A stretch of DNA of 64,000 bases from contig NZ_FYDG01000002.1 of the NCBI RefSeq assembly GCF_900187365.1, positions 372,001 to 436,000 of the forward strand, given 5' to 3'. Source of the DNA: Rhodoblastus acidophilus (GTDB lineage Bacteria > Pseudomonadota > Alphaproteobacteria > Rhizobiales > Beijerinckiaceae). The position numbers were made by a program, and so were the translations under genes. This document shows positions 52,442 to 62,189 of the stretch, piece by piece (the first letter of the stretch is position 1; every line of letters starts with the position of its first letter). The notes beneath the pieces were generated by a model. It saw only the letters and a list, made by a program, of their open reading frames with translations, was not told where the DNA came from and made no database searches.

Positions 52442-53872
52442 TTACCAGATCCAGAACATCAGCACCCAGGCGCCGACGCCGGCGCCGACCGCCGCCAGCA
52501 TCGGCAGCATGGCGGCCGCACGGCGCGCCCCTCGGGCGTAAAGGCCGCAGACCCGCCAGGCGAGGCTCGCCGCCCACAGGCCAGCCCCCGTCAGCAGCAG
52601 CGCGCGCGTTTCCGCGACGAATGGCAGCGGAAAACCCTCCTGCTTGAACAGGGTGACGGTCAGGGCGGACAGACCGAGGAACACGCCGCAGCCGGCGATG
52701 GGGATCAGGCATTGCGCCAGATGGTGCAGCCGCGCCGAGGCGAACGGCCCGAGCGCGCGCGTCGCCAGCGCGAGGCAGGCCATCAGGAAGCCGCCCATCA
52801 CAGTGGCGGTGCCGGCGATATAGCTGAGCAGCATGGCGCCGTCGAGCAGCGACATCGCGTCGTTCTGATCGGGATAATTGGTGAGAATCCACCAGGGGGC
52901 CAGCGGCTTGAGCATCCAGACCGCGCCGAGATCGACCAGCTTTTCGGCGGCGAGCTGTTTGAGGTCGATATACCAGGGGCTCGCCGTCCAGTGGAAGGCG
53001 CCGACGGCCACGCCCATCAGGCCGAACACGATCAGCGCGGTTTCCCAGGGCCGGGGCGTCTGGCCCGCGACATGGACGATCTCGGACCCCGGCGCGCGGT
53101 ACGACAGGCTGATCGCGTCCTTGTAGCCGGAGCAGCGGCCGCACATGTGGCAGGCGCTGCCGCCCTGCATGATCTTGACCGGCACCAGCGGCGCGCAATT
53201 GAGCTTCTGCGTCGGCGCGCCGCTGGCGTCATGCGCGCGCCAGTCGTCGCGATCGACCCGGAAATGCACCGGCGCCAGCTTGGACAGCAGGCCGAACACG
53301 CCGGACACCGGGCAGAGATAGCGGCACCACACCCGCTTGTTGCGGCCCCAGAGATAGCCGGCGACGATGGCGGCGACGGTCGAGCCGCCGAGCACCAGCA
53401 GCGCCGGCGCGGCATATTGATAGACGCTGACCATCTGGCCATAGACGGTGGTGGCGACGAAGGCGGCGAAGGGCCAGCCCCTCCACGACACCCAGCGCGG
53501 CAGCGAGCCGCCGCGCCCGCGCGCGCTGGCCATTTCGGTCAAGGCGCCTTCGGGGCAGAACAGCCCGCACCAGGCGCGCCCGACCACCACCATCGACAGC
53601 AGCACGAACGGCCACCACACGCCCCAGAACGCGAATTGCGCGAACAGGGTCAGATTGTTCCACATATGCGCGGTGGTTTCGGGCAGCGGCAGGAAGGCGG
53701 GAACGCCGACCAGCAGCAGGTAGAAGCCCACAACGACCCATTGCAGCCGGCGGATCACGCGCTGGTTGCGCATCAGCGCGTCGCCGAAGGCGGCGAGCGC
53801 CCGCGCGGCCCAGCCGCGGCGCCGGGAGGTCGAAGCGGCCGAGACCAGAAAATCGCGCATCGCCATGGTCAT
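52442..53872 (-). CDS. FtrD-like membrane 4Fe-4S polyferredoxin of an iron-uptake system
   Basis: A 476-residue membrane protein with about ten helices. Its Cys motifs are CGLFCPEGALTE (102-113), CRYLCPVSG (183-191) and CHMCGRCSGYKDA (241-253), the NapH/CcoG-type polyferredoxin arrangement. In FtrABCD iron systems FtrD feeds electrons to the FTR1 permease. It lies directly downstream of FtrB- and FtrA-like genes, ten bases after FtrB. CcoG and NosR relatives share motifs, but context decides. It converges on the glycosyltransferase with one base between the stops. Confidence 0.8.
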   Translation of the reverse strand: MTMAMRDFLVSAASTSRRRGWAARALAAFGDALMRNQRVIRRLQWVVVGFYLLLVGVPAFLPLPETTAHMWNNLTLFAQFAFWGVWWPFVLLSMVVVGRAWCGLFCPEGALTEMASARGRGGSLPRWVSWRGWPFAAFVATTVYGQMVSVYQYAAPALLVLGGSTVAAIVAGYLWGRNKRVWCRYLCPVSGVFGLLSKLAPVHFRVDRDDWRAHDASGAPTQKLNCAPLVPVKIMQGGSACHMCGRCSGYKDAISLSYRAPGSEIVHVAGQTPRPWETALIVFGLMGVAVGAFHWTASPWYIDLKQLAAEKLVDLGAVWMLKPLAPWWILTNYPDQNDAMSLLDGAMLLSYIAGTATVMGGFLMACLALATRALGPFASARLHHLAQCLIPIAGCGVFLGLSALTVTLFKQEGFPLPFVAETRALLLTGAGLWAASLAWRVCGLYARGARRAAAMLPMLAAVGAGVGAWVLMFWIW

Positions 53873-53882
53873 GTCTTCAAGC

Positions 53883-54224
53883 CTATTTGGCGACCAGCAC
53901 CGCCGGCGGCGCGTCGGGGTGGAAATCGTCGAAGAAGGGATATTCGCCGGGATCGAGCGTGCGGAACACCAGCACCGATTCGCTTTCGGCAGCTAAAACC
54001 TTCTCCTTCTTCAACTCCTTGCTTTCAAATTCCGCCGGGGTCTTGCCGGAATTCTTCAGTTCGAGCCGGAAGCGCGCATTGGCGGGCACCTCGAGCCGCG
54101 ACGGCGTGATGACGCCGTCGTTGAACTCGAGGCGGAAGGTCGGATCGTCTCCGGCGAGGGCGGGCGGGACCGCAAGCGCCAGCAAAACACCGCACATTGT
54201 CGCCAGCCGCAGTCCCATCCTCAT
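53883..54224 (-). CDS. FtrB-like periplasmic cupredoxin-domain protein
   Basis: A 113-residue secreted protein: signal peptide to about residue 24 (PPALA-GDD), then a cupredoxin-like domain (EFNDGVITPSRLEVPANARF, about 33-52, and DPGEYPFFDDFHPD at 91-104). FtrB proteins are proposed to oxidise ferrous iron beside FtrA. The classic copper set is not fully visible: one His remains (FHPD), so copper binding is uncertain. ATG 54224 has GGAGGG four bases upstream. Confidence 0.75.
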   Translation of the reverse strand: MRMGLRLATMCGVLLALAVPPALAGDDPTFRLEFNDGVITPSRLEVPANARFRLELKNSGKTPAEFESKELKKEKVLAAESESVLVFRTLDPGEYPFFDDFHPDAPPAVLVAK

Positions 54225-54270
54225 GTCGCCCTCCGTTTTACGTCCCAACCCCAAGCAGGATGCGGGCCAA

Positions 54271-54816
54271 TCAATAGCCGCCCTTCTTGCCGATGCCGGC
54301 ATAGGTGAAGTCATATTCCGTCGTGAACGGCTTGAACCATTCGCCGACGCCGGTTTCCTTGTCGGTATGGCGGCCGAAATGGTTGTGCATCGACGAATTC
54401 GGCGGCGAGATCGTCAGCTTCAGCTTGTATTTGCCGGGGCCGAACATTTTGACATTGTCGCCATAATGCGGGCCGTCATTGGCGACCATCGGCATGAACT
54501 CGCCCTTCAGCACCTGGCCGTCGTCGAGCTTGGTGAGTTCGAACGAGATGGCGAGGTACGGAACCCAGTCGCCCTCCGCAAACCCGTTTGTGTTGCCCTT
54601 GGCGGCGTGAATGTCGGCTTCCAGATGCACGTCGGATTCCTTGGCGGCGCGCATCATGCCGGGCGGATCCATTTCGATCGGCTGAAGATAGACGGCGCCG
54701 ACTTCCATGCCGGCTTGCGTCTGCTTCTGGCCGACCGGATATTCCTTGGCGGCGGCGCTGAAGCCAGCCAGGGCCACGCTGGCGAAAAGGGCGGTGGAAA
54801 GAATTGTCTTGCGCAT
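54271..54816 (-). CDS. FtrA/P19-like periplasmic iron-binding protein
   Basis: A 181-residue protein of the Tp34/P19 family: signal peptide to about residue 22, mature start KEYPVGQKQTQAGMEVGAVYLQP, the VHLEADIHAAKGNTNGF metal region and NSSMHNHFGRHTDKETGVGEWF, with Met/His ligands for Cu(II) and iron. P19 proteins capture iron for an FTR1 permease. It is the first gene of the ftrA-ftrB-ftrD unit, about 112 bases downstream of an Irr-like box. Confidence 0.87.
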   Translation of the reverse strand: MRKTILSTALFASVALAGFSAAAKEYPVGQKQTQAGMEVGAVYLQPIEMDPPGMMRAAKESDVHLEADIHAAKGNTNGFAEGDWVPYLAISFELTKLDDGQVLKGEFMPMVANDGPHYGDNVKMFGPGKYKLKLTISPPNSSMHNHFGRHTDKETGVGEWFKPFTTEYDFTYAGIGKKGGY

Positions 54817-54927
54817 TCTGGCTCCTCAGGTCCGGAAAAAAGCTTGCCGGGCAAAGTCGGGCGCGTCTCGCGCGCTCTCCAGCCATGTTTCCGCGATCGG
54901 CCTCATGGCGCAAAATAAATCGCATTG

Positions 54928-54944
54928 TTTAGAGTTTTTCTAAT
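54928..54944 (-). promoter_or_regulatory. Irr box (ICE motif) upstream of ftrA
   Basis: TTTAGAGTTTTTCTAAT matches the alphaproteobacterial iron control element TTTAGAA-NNN-TTCTAAA in six of seven positions in each half. It lies about 112 bases before the ftrA start in an AT-rich patch. Irr binds such sites and controls iron and heme genes by iron status. Confidence 0.6.
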
Positions 54945-55015
54945 TCATGTCGCGCGATTTGGAAAACCGCGCATTTTCGCGCACGGACGCGGCGCGCCGG
55001 GTTTGTCGGGACAGA

Positions 55016-55044
55016 GAAAAAGCCCCGCCGGGGGAGGCGGGGCT
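55016..55044 (-). terminator. Rho-independent terminator after the Bax-inhibitor-1 gene
   Basis: A perfect 9-bp stem AGCCCCGCC/GGCGGGGCT (55021-55029 with 55036-55044) with a six-base loop is followed on the minus strand by TTTTCTC. It lies 31 bases past the gene's stop. Confidence 0.85.
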
Positions 55045-55075
55045 TTCGTTCTCGTCGTTGGGTATCTTGGCTGCT

Positions 55076-55849
55076 TCAGTCGTTCCGCTGGCCCGTGAGC
55101 TGGATCAGCGAAGTGAAGATGTTGATGAAGTCGAGATAGAGCATCAGAGCGCCATTGATCGACTTCTTGGTGGCGACTTCATAGCCGTCGCTCTCGTAAT
55201 ACATGGACTTGATCGACTGGGTGTCATAGGCGGTCAGACCGGCGAAGATCAGAACCGACAGGATCGACAAGCCGAACTGGAAGGCCGCGCTCTGCACGAA
55301 CAGGTTGACCAGGCCAGCGATGATCACGCCGATCAGGCCCATGATCATGAAGGAGGCCATCGGGCCGAGGTCGCGCTTGGTGGTGTAGCCGTAGAGGCTC
55401 AGACCGCCGAAGGCCGCCGCGGTGATGAAGAAGGCGCGCGCCACCGAAGCGCCGGTATAGACCAGCAGGATCGACGACAGCGACAGACCCATCACCGCCG
55501 CGAAGGCGAAGAACAGGGTGCGGGCCGAATTTGCGGCCATCGAGCCGATCTTGAAGGAAAAGAACAGCACGAAGGCGAGCGGGGCGAACATCACCACCCA
55601 GCGCAACGGCGAAAGATACAGCGCGGCGCCGATATCGGTCAGGTACATGTGGCCGACGCGATAGGCGGTCGCGGTCTCCGAAACGGTCAGCATGTTGGCG
55701 CCAAGCGCCACCAGGCCGGTGAGCGCGAGACCGATCGACATATTGTTGTAGACGCCCAGCATGAAGGCGCGCAGACCTTGATCGACCTCGGCGCCCGTCC
55801 GAGCATAGCTCCGGCTCCACGGAGCGGCGTTGCGGTCAAAGTTGGACAT
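55076..55849 (-). CDS. Bax inhibitor-1/YccA family membrane protein
   Basis: A 257-residue, about seven-helix inner-membrane protein. MLGVYNNMSIGLALTGLVA starts the core, and the family C-terminus ends TAYDTQSIKSMYYESDGYE, then KKSINGALMLYLDFINIFTSLIQL, with the DFIN motif. Bacterial relatives (YccA, YbhL, BsYetJ) modulate FtsH or leak Ca2+. GAGGA precedes ATG 55849. Single-gene unit with its own terminator. Confidence 0.93.
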   Translation of the reverse strand: MSNFDRNAAPWSRSYARTGAEVDQGLRAFMLGVYNNMSIGLALTGLVALGANMLTVSETATAYRVGHMYLTDIGAALYLSPLRWVVMFAPLAFVLFFSFKIGSMAANSARTLFFAFAAVMGLSLSSILLVYTGASVARAFFITAAAFGGLSLYGYTTKRDLGPMASFMIMGLIGVIIAGLVNLFVQSAAFQFGLSILSVLIFAGLTAYDTQSIKSMYYESDGYEVATKKSINGALMLYLDFINIFTSLIQLTGQRND

Positions 55850-55995
55850 GAAATCCTCGTTACCCGCCGCCCATCCGCATCGGGACAATCCGGACGCGGC
55901 GCGGCTCACCTAAAAATATGGCCGGGGGGCGTTTGAAAGACAAGCCGCCCCGACCGTTTCGCCGCATTACATTTTGTTCATGCGGCGATCTCCGC

Positions 55996-58530
55996 TCACT
56001 CCTGCCGCAGCCAGCGCGCCGGCTTCTCGCCGAGCGCGCGCGCCGTGCCCAGCAGGCCGGCGACAATGGCGAACAGGGTGGCCCCGCCGGCGACCAGCGC
56101 CACCGGCCCCGGATAGAGCGCGAACGGCGCGTCGAGCAGCTTGACCGTGACCAGCCACGCCGCCAGCCCGCCCGCGAGCAGGCCGAACACGGCGGTGACG
56201 GCGCCGAGCAGCGTGAACTCCAGCGTCAGCGCCGTCAGCAGCTTGCGCCGCGTCGCGCCCAGGGTCTTCAACACCACCGCCTCGTAAAGCCGGGCGCGCT
56301 GGCCCGCCGCGAGCGCGCCCGCCAGCACCAGCGCAGACACGGCGAAGGCCAGCGAAGCGGCGGCGCGCGTGGCGAGGGCGAGCTTGCCCAACAGATCGTC
56401 GAGCGTCGCCAGGGTTTCGCGCAGCGAGACGCCCACCACCGAGGGAAATTTTTGCGCCGCCGCGCCCAGCAGCGCCGCCTCGCGCGCGGCGACCGGCTTG
56501 TCCGGCGGCGTCAGCGTCATCAATTGCGTGAAGGGCGCGCCCTCGAACACGTTGGGCGAAAACACCAGCACGAAATTAATGCCGAACGAGCGCCAGTTGA
56601 CCTTGCGCAGATTGGCGACCTTGGCGGTCACATTGCGCCCGAGCACATTGACGGCGATGTCGTCGCCAACGCTCAGCCCCAGGCCGCGCGCCACCTCCGT
56701 CTCCATCGAGACCAGCGGCGGGCCATTGTAATCGGGCGGCCAGAACGCGCCGTCGACAATCCGCGACCCCTCGGGCAGCGTGCGCGCGAACGTCACGCCG
56801 CGATCGCCCTCCAGCGCCCAGCGCGCCTTTTCGCCGGGCGTGACCTGCTCGGCCGGCACGCCCTTGATGCGGGTGATGCGGCCGCGCAGCATCGGCGCGC
56901 TGACGATTTTCGCCCCCGGCGTCTCCGCCAGCAAAAAACGCTCGAACTCCGGCGCCTCGGCCTTCTGCACGTCCACGAAGAAATAGCTCGGCGTGTTCGC
57001 CGGCAGCGACTCGCCGATTTCGGCGCGCAGATTGTATTCGACGCCGGTGAGCGCCGTCAGCAGCGTGACGCCGAGGCCCAGCGACAGCAGAAAAGAGGGC
57101 GTGAGCGCGCCGGGCCGGTGCAGGTTGGCGATGGCGAGCCGCAGGCTCAGCCCGCCGAAATGCGGCGCGCGCCGCGCCAGCGCCATCACCATCCGGGCGA
57201 CGGCGTAGAGCAAGGCGAAACTCGCCAGCACGCCCAGGCCGAACTGCAGCGTGAGTTTCTGGTCGCCGGAGGTCAGCAGCGCCAGGCCGAACAGAGCGGC
57301 GCCGCCCAGCGCCGCCAAAGCGAGGCCGCGCCCGCTGCGGCCGCGCGTCTGCATGGCGTTTTCGCGCAACAGGCGCGTCACCGGCAGAACGCGCGCCTGT
57401 TCGAGCGGCGGCGCGGCGAAGGTCAGCGCGATCAGCAGGCCGAACCCCAGCGCATAGGCGGCGTCGCCGGGATGCAGCGCCGGAGCGACCGGGAACGGCA
57501 GGGCGTCCGCGAACACGGTCAATAACACGCGCGGCAGCGCCAGCCCCAGCGCCGCGCCGAGGATCGCGGCGCCGAGCGCCACGATCATGGCCTGGATCAG
57601 CACGAAATTGGCGGCTTCGCCGCCGCTGGCGCCGAGCGCCTTGAGAATGGCCAGCGTCTTGCGCTTGCGGTCGATCAGCGCGCGCACGGAATTGGCCACG
57701 CCAATGCCGCCGCACACCAGCGCCGACAGGCCGATCAGCGTGATGAACTGCGCGAAGCGTTCGATATTGCGCGACACTTGCGGCGAAGGGTCGGCGCGGG
57801 TGCGGATCTCGTAGCCGGAATCGGGGAAACGCGCCAAAAACGCTTGTTTCGCGGCTTCGACCTCGGCGTCGCCCGCGCCCGGCAGCAGCAGGCGCAGCGA
57901 GGCGCGCGACAGCGAGCCCGGCTTGATCAGCCCGCTGCCGGCCAGCGCCTGCGGCGACAGCAGCACATGCGGCGCCAGCGTGAAGGCGCCCATGGCGTCC
58001 GGCTCGCGGCGTATCCAGCTGGCGATCACGAATTTGGCGTCGCCGATGAAGAAGGAATCGCCGAGGCCAAGCGCAAGCCGCGCCCCGAGCTGCGGGTCGA
58101 TCGCGACGCCAAAACCGTCCTTGCGCGGCGCCAGCAGGTCCGCCAGCGGCGCCTGCGGGTCCGTGCGCAGTTCGCCGGTGAGCGGATAGGCGGCGTCCAC
58201 GCTCTTGAGTTCGACCAGCGTGGCCTGGCTGGAATCCTCGCGCCGCGCCATCGAGCGCAGCGTGACGATTTCGCTCACCTTGCCTTTTTCCGCAAGGAAG
58301 GCGCGGTGTTCGCCGGCGGGCGCGCCCTGCGCCCGCGCGAAACTCAGGTCGCCGCCGATCAGCGCCGCGCCCTGTTGCGCCAGCCCGTCGCGCATCGCCC
58401 GCGAGGTGGCGGCGACCGCCGCCAGCGCCATCACGCCGAGCGTCAGGCAGGCGATGAACACGCCGAAGGATTTGAGGCCGCCGCGCAGGTCGCGCAGAGC
58501 GAAGCGGAAGAAAACTCTTTGATTGCGCAT
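55996..58530 (-). CDS. ybbP: YbbP-like FtsX-domain ABC transporter permease
   Basis: An 844-residue permease with an N-terminal helix (about 23-45), a first periplasmic MacB-like domain, FtsX core helices near 265-370, central helices (405-450), a second periplasmic domain, and a C-terminal FtsX core (about 715-835). This matches E. coli YbbP (804 residues). With the ATPase next upstream and tesA divergent, it forms the ybbA-ybbP/tesA neighbourhood known from enterobacteria. Its substrate is unknown; a lipid role is inferred from linkage to an esterase. Confidence 0.87.
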   Translation of the reverse strand: MRNQRVFFRFALRDLRGGLKSFGVFIACLTLGVMALAAVAATSRAMRDGLAQQGAALIGGDLSFARAQGAPAGEHRAFLAEKGKVSEIVTLRSMARREDSSQATLVELKSVDAAYPLTGELRTDPQAPLADLLAPRKDGFGVAIDPQLGARLALGLGDSFFIGDAKFVIASWIRREPDAMGAFTLAPHVLLSPQALAGSGLIKPGSLSRASLRLLLPGAGDAEVEAAKQAFLARFPDSGYEIRTRADPSPQVSRNIERFAQFITLIGLSALVCGGIGVANSVRALIDRKRKTLAILKALGASGGEAANFVLIQAMIVALGAAILGAALGLALPRVLLTVFADALPFPVAPALHPGDAAYALGFGLLIALTFAAPPLEQARVLPVTRLLRENAMQTRGRSGRGLALAALGGAALFGLALLTSGDQKLTLQFGLGVLASFALLYAVARMVMALARRAPHFGGLSLRLAIANLHRPGALTPSFLLSLGLGVTLLTALTGVEYNLRAEIGESLPANTPSYFFVDVQKAEAPEFERFLLAETPGAKIVSAPMLRGRITRIKGVPAEQVTPGEKARWALEGDRGVTFARTLPEGSRIVDGAFWPPDYNGPPLVSMETEVARGLGLSVGDDIAVNVLGRNVTAKVANLRKVNWRSFGINFVLVFSPNVFEGAPFTQLMTLTPPDKPVAAREAALLGAAAQKFPSVVGVSLRETLATLDDLLGKLALATRAAASLAFAVSALVLAGALAAGQRARLYEAVVLKTLGATRRKLLTALTLEFTLLGAVTAVFGLLAGGLAAWLVTVKLLDAPFALYPGPVALVAGGATLFAIVAGLLGTARALGEKPARWLRQE

Positions 58531-58563
58531 GACCTTGCCCCGATAGACCCCGCCCCGACGACG

Positions 58564-59286
<723 letters not shown>

Positions 59287-59295
<9 letters not shown>

Positions 59296-59985
59296 GCAGG
59301 GCGATTTCTGGAGAGGGGTTTTGGCGCATATGGGCGTTGCCGGGCGATCCGTCCAGTTCTGGCCGCGCCAGTTCTGGCTTTGGCGGCCTTGATCGCGCTG
59401 GCCCAACCCGTGATGGCGAAGCCCACCAGGATCGTCGCGCTCGGCGACAGCCTCACCGCCGGCTATGGCCTGCCCGCCGACGCCGCCTTCCCGGTCGTGC
59501 TGCAAAAAGCCTTGCGCGAAAAGGGCATGGATGTGGAGATCGTCAATGGCGGGGTGTCCGGCGACACCTCGGCCGGACTGCTGGCGCGGCTCGACTGGAT
59601 GCTGGGCGACGGCGCCGACGCCGCCATTGTCGAAATCGGCGCCAACGACATGCTGCGCGGCTTCGACCCCTCCGACACCCGAAAAAACATCGACGAGATT
59701 CTCGACCATTTGCGCGAGCGAAAAATCCCGTTCCTGATCGCCGGCATGCGCGCCGCGCCCAATCTCGGCGGCGCTTATGCCGCGCAGTTCGAGCCGATCT
59801 ACCCGACGCTGGCGCGCAAATACCAGGCGCCGCTCTATCCGTTCTTTCTCGACGGCGTCGTGGGCGAAAAGGCGTTGCAACTGCCCGACGGCCTGCACCC
59901 GAGCAAGGCGGGCGTCGAGCGCATCGTGGCGGGCATCCTGCCGCTGACCGAGGACTGGCTGAAGCAGCTGTCCAAAAGCAACTGA
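59287..59985 (+). CDS. tesA: SGNH esterase/thioesterase I (TesA/arylesterase type)
   Basis: A 232-residue secreted GDSL hydrolase. The signal peptide is long (to about AQPVMA, residue 44). ALGDSLTAGYG holds Ser55 (block I); GGVSGDTSAGLLARL is block II, IGANDMLRG block III, and DGLHPSKAG has the catalytic Asp/His pair (block V). It hydrolyses acyl thioesters, lysophospholipids or esters in the periplasm. GGAAAGGA about six bases upstream supports ATG 59287. Divergent from ybbA with overlapping start regions. Confidence 0.93.
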
Positions 59986-60003
59986 TTCGCAAGAACGACC
60001 GAC

Positions 60004-60552
60004 ATGCCCCGTTTGTTCAGCGGACTGGAAATCCCGGCCGCCATCGCCGGTCAACTGGCGTTTTATCGCGGCGGGCTCGCCGGCGCGCGCTGGATCGAGC
60101 CGGCCGACTACCACATCACCCTGCGCTTTTTCGGCGACGTCGACCGGCATGTGGCGCAGGTCCTTGCGGAAGATCTCGCCGACACGGAGCGGCTGGCCGG
60201 GGGCCTGCCGCTGGCGCTGGAGCTGGACGAACTCGGCGTGTTCGGCGGCGACGCGCCGCGCGCCCTGTTCGCCCGCGTCAAGGCCGACGGGCTGCTGGCG
60301 CGGCTGGCCAACGCGCACGAATCGCTGGCGCGGCGCAACGGGCTGAAGCCGGAAACGCGCAAATTCGCCCCACACGTGACTCTCGCCCGCCTGCGCGGCG
60401 TTTCCGCTCGCGACGTCGGGATGTGGCTGAGCGAACGCGCGTTTCCGCTGGCGCTGAAATTCGAGGCGGACAAATTCGTGCTGTTTTCGTCGCGCGATTC
60501 GGTCGGCGGCGGCCCGTATCGAGTCGAGGCGGATTATCCGTTCGGCGGTTAG
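60004..60552 (+). CDS. thpR: RNA 2',3'-cyclic phosphodiesterase ThpR (2H family)
   Basis: A 182-residue protein with both HxTx catalytic motifs of the 2H superfamily: YHITLRFFG (His37) and FAPHVTLARL (His124). It starts MPRLFSGLEIP, the typical (R)LFxAL/GLxxP pattern. ThpR opens 2',3'-cyclic phosphates of RNA and was first known as a tRNA 2'-5' ligase. It starts 19 bases after tesA and may be co-transcribed. Confidence 0.93.
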   Translation: MPRLFSGLEIPAAIAGQLAFYRGGLAGARWIEPADYHITLRFFGDVDRHVAQVLAEDLADTERLAGGLPLALELDELGVFGGDAPRALFARVKADGLLARLANAHESLARRNGLKPETRKFAPHVTLARLRGVSARDVGMWLSERAFPLALKFEADKFVLFSSRDSVGGGPYRVEADYPFGG

Positions 60553-60755
60553 TCGTAAAAATCACGCAATTGGCGCCCAGTGGCGTGATGGCTCGCCGCA
60601 AATTCCGGTCGTTTCCCTAAGTCGCCGACAACGGATGGGCTGGGCGGGGAGCGGTCTAAAGCCGAATGGAAGAGACGGGCCTGAAAGCGGGCTTCGAAGC
60701 GAGCTTCGCTGCGCGCAAAAAACGACTCCCGGACACTTCCGGACTGCCCTCGCAC

Positions 60756-61064
60756 TCAAGCCTGTCTTTTCTTAAAGTGGACCGCCCAATATGTTTCGGG
60801 GTCGTAGACCCAATCTTTGTTTCCCTGCGTCACGAGAACTTCAATGTCATTAAAGTCAAGATCATATCGATGATATAATGCAATTAATTCACGCAACGAA
60901 TTGTCATCAAAGGATGTTTTTTCGATATCCGCCGACAAGCCGGCGCTCGATCCTATTATGGACGTAATCCCTGGAATTCTTTGAAGCCATTCGAAAAAAG
61001 CTGTTTCATCCAGCGACGAGAAGAAACGCGGTTCTTTAACGACAATGTTGTCTGGGTTGGACAT
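60756..61064 (-). CDS. Presumed immunity protein for the adjacent toxin
   Basis: A 102-residue, acidic, soluble protein. RFFSSLDETAFFEWLQRIPG (13-32), LRELIALYHRYDLDF and the aromatic end WVYDPETYWAVHFKKRQA are visible, with no signal or membrane helix. It starts 12 bases after the toxin gene and is much AT-richer than the rest of the window. The size, acidity, position and base composition fit an immunity protein of a polymorphic toxin; I recognise no named family, so this is inference. Confidence 0.65.
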   Translation of the reverse strand: MSNPDNIVVKEPRFFSSLDETAFFEWLQRIPGITSIIGSSAGLSADIEKTSFDDNSLRELIALYHRYDLDFNDIEVLVTQGNKDWVYDPETYWAVHFKKRQA

Positions 61065-61076
61065 CGGAGTTTTGCC

Positions 61077-62189
61077 TTAATCTAACGATTTTGGTGGGCG
61101 CACGTTTTCATGATCACGTGTTCGCGGATCCTGAACGTCCCAATGTGGGCCGCCATGCGCAGCGCCGCCTTGACCGGTTGGAACCCATACTTTTCCGTCC
61201 TTAGATTCCCAGCCCCAGCCCAAGCCGTTCGGATTGGGCGCCCAGTTCGGTCCTTCCTTAGGATCAGCGTAGTCACCTACGCCGCCTGGATGTCCGGGCG
61301 CCTTTGGGCCAGTGCTGTCCCAAGCGTTCGGCGGCGGCTTGATAAATGTTGCGCTTGGACCGTTGGTAAAGCCATCAGTGACGTCACTTGACCTCGCATT
61401 CGAGGTGCTTATCGCGGCGACGCCGGCGCCGTCGAGCATGAAACTATTGCCGACGGCGCGCCCGACCACGGTTCCGTCTTCGGTGCGGTAGAGTCCATCT
61501 TTGTCGGGCAACCCAGAATACAAGCGGTTCACGCCGCCTTGTTCGTCATTCTGAAACAGTGTTAGCCGGCCCTCGCTGAAACCGTAGCTGAGGCGCGAAA
61601 AACCGGGAATGGCGCCATGAGATTCAAGATGCTCGTTGTCGGGAAACAAGACGCCCGCCGCAATTGCAAGAGGCGCGACAAGCCGGGAGCTTGCCCGCAA
61701 GAGCCAAGGCAGACCGCGTTCTGCGAGCCCCGATATCACTTCGCCGAGACCATCAGTCCATTGCCCCGCGCCGGGTTGGCCAGCGGGAACGCGCGGCTGA
61801 GTGAGATAACCCGAACCGGCCTTCGCCAACTGTTCGGTCGCCGCCATCCGTTCCGCCGCCGAAGCGTCGGGGAGAGGAGGGATGCGCGTCTGAACCAACG
61901 CGATAGCCGCTCGGCAGAGATTGTTGTCGTTCAGCGCTTTAGCGACGGTCTCAAAACCCTGCATTCGCAAGGATAGGTCGATAGAAAAACCGTAGCCGGC
62001 CGAAAAAATCGCTTCGAGTTCGTGTTGTGGTCGTGGGCGCCAAAAACCGATAGCGTCCTTTTGCAAAAGCGCAATGTTGCGTCCATGAAAGGCGCCGGTC
62101 TCGTTGAGATAAGGGTTGTAATCGTCGCCATCAGCGCCCGCGAGGCTAAAGTTTTGGCCGAAGCTCTTATTCATCCGTGTGCGGTCCAT
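61077..62189 (-). CDS. Polymorphic-toxin-like protein with C-terminal Ntox37-type domain
   Basis: About 370 residues if started at 62189; starts at 62222 and 62174 are also possible and none has a clear ribosome site. There is no signal peptide. The N-terminal part (1-130) is unassigned. RVPAGQPGAGQWT (133-145) is a motif I recall from alphaproteobacterial toxin and phage-linked proteins. A weak hydrophobic patch lies at 170-182. The C-terminal 70 residues have NWAPNPNGLGWGWESKDGK, VWVPTGQGGAAHGGPHWDVQ (334-353) and ENVRPP, the pattern of polymorphic toxin type 37, a predicted nuclease. The GC content is lower than that of its neighbours. An immunity candidate follows by 12 bases. Confidence 0.72.
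   Translation of the reverse strand: MDRTRMNKSFGQNFSLAGADGDDYNPYLNETGAFHGRNIALLQKDAIGFWRPRPQHELEAIFSAGYGFSIDLSLRMQGFETVAKALNDNNLCRAAIALVQTRIPPLPDASAAERMAATEQLAKAGSGYLTQPRVPAGQPGAGQWTDGLGEVISGLAERGLPWLLRASSRLVAPLAIAAGVLFPDNEHLESHGAIPGFSRLSYGFSEGRLTLFQNDEQGGVNRLYSGLPDKDGLYRTEDGTVVGRAVGNSFMLDGAGVAAISTSNARSSDVTDGFTNGPSATFIKPPPNAWDSTGPKAPGHPGGVGDYADPKEGPNWAPNPNGLGWGWESKDGKVWVPTGQGGAAHGGPHWDVQDPRTRDHENVRPPKSLD

Noticed and set aside
60553-60755. Weak CCGGA-AGTG-TCCGG hairpin and T-run after the immunity gene
   Set aside because: The stem is only five pairs and is separated from the T-run by six bases; too weak to list as a terminator.
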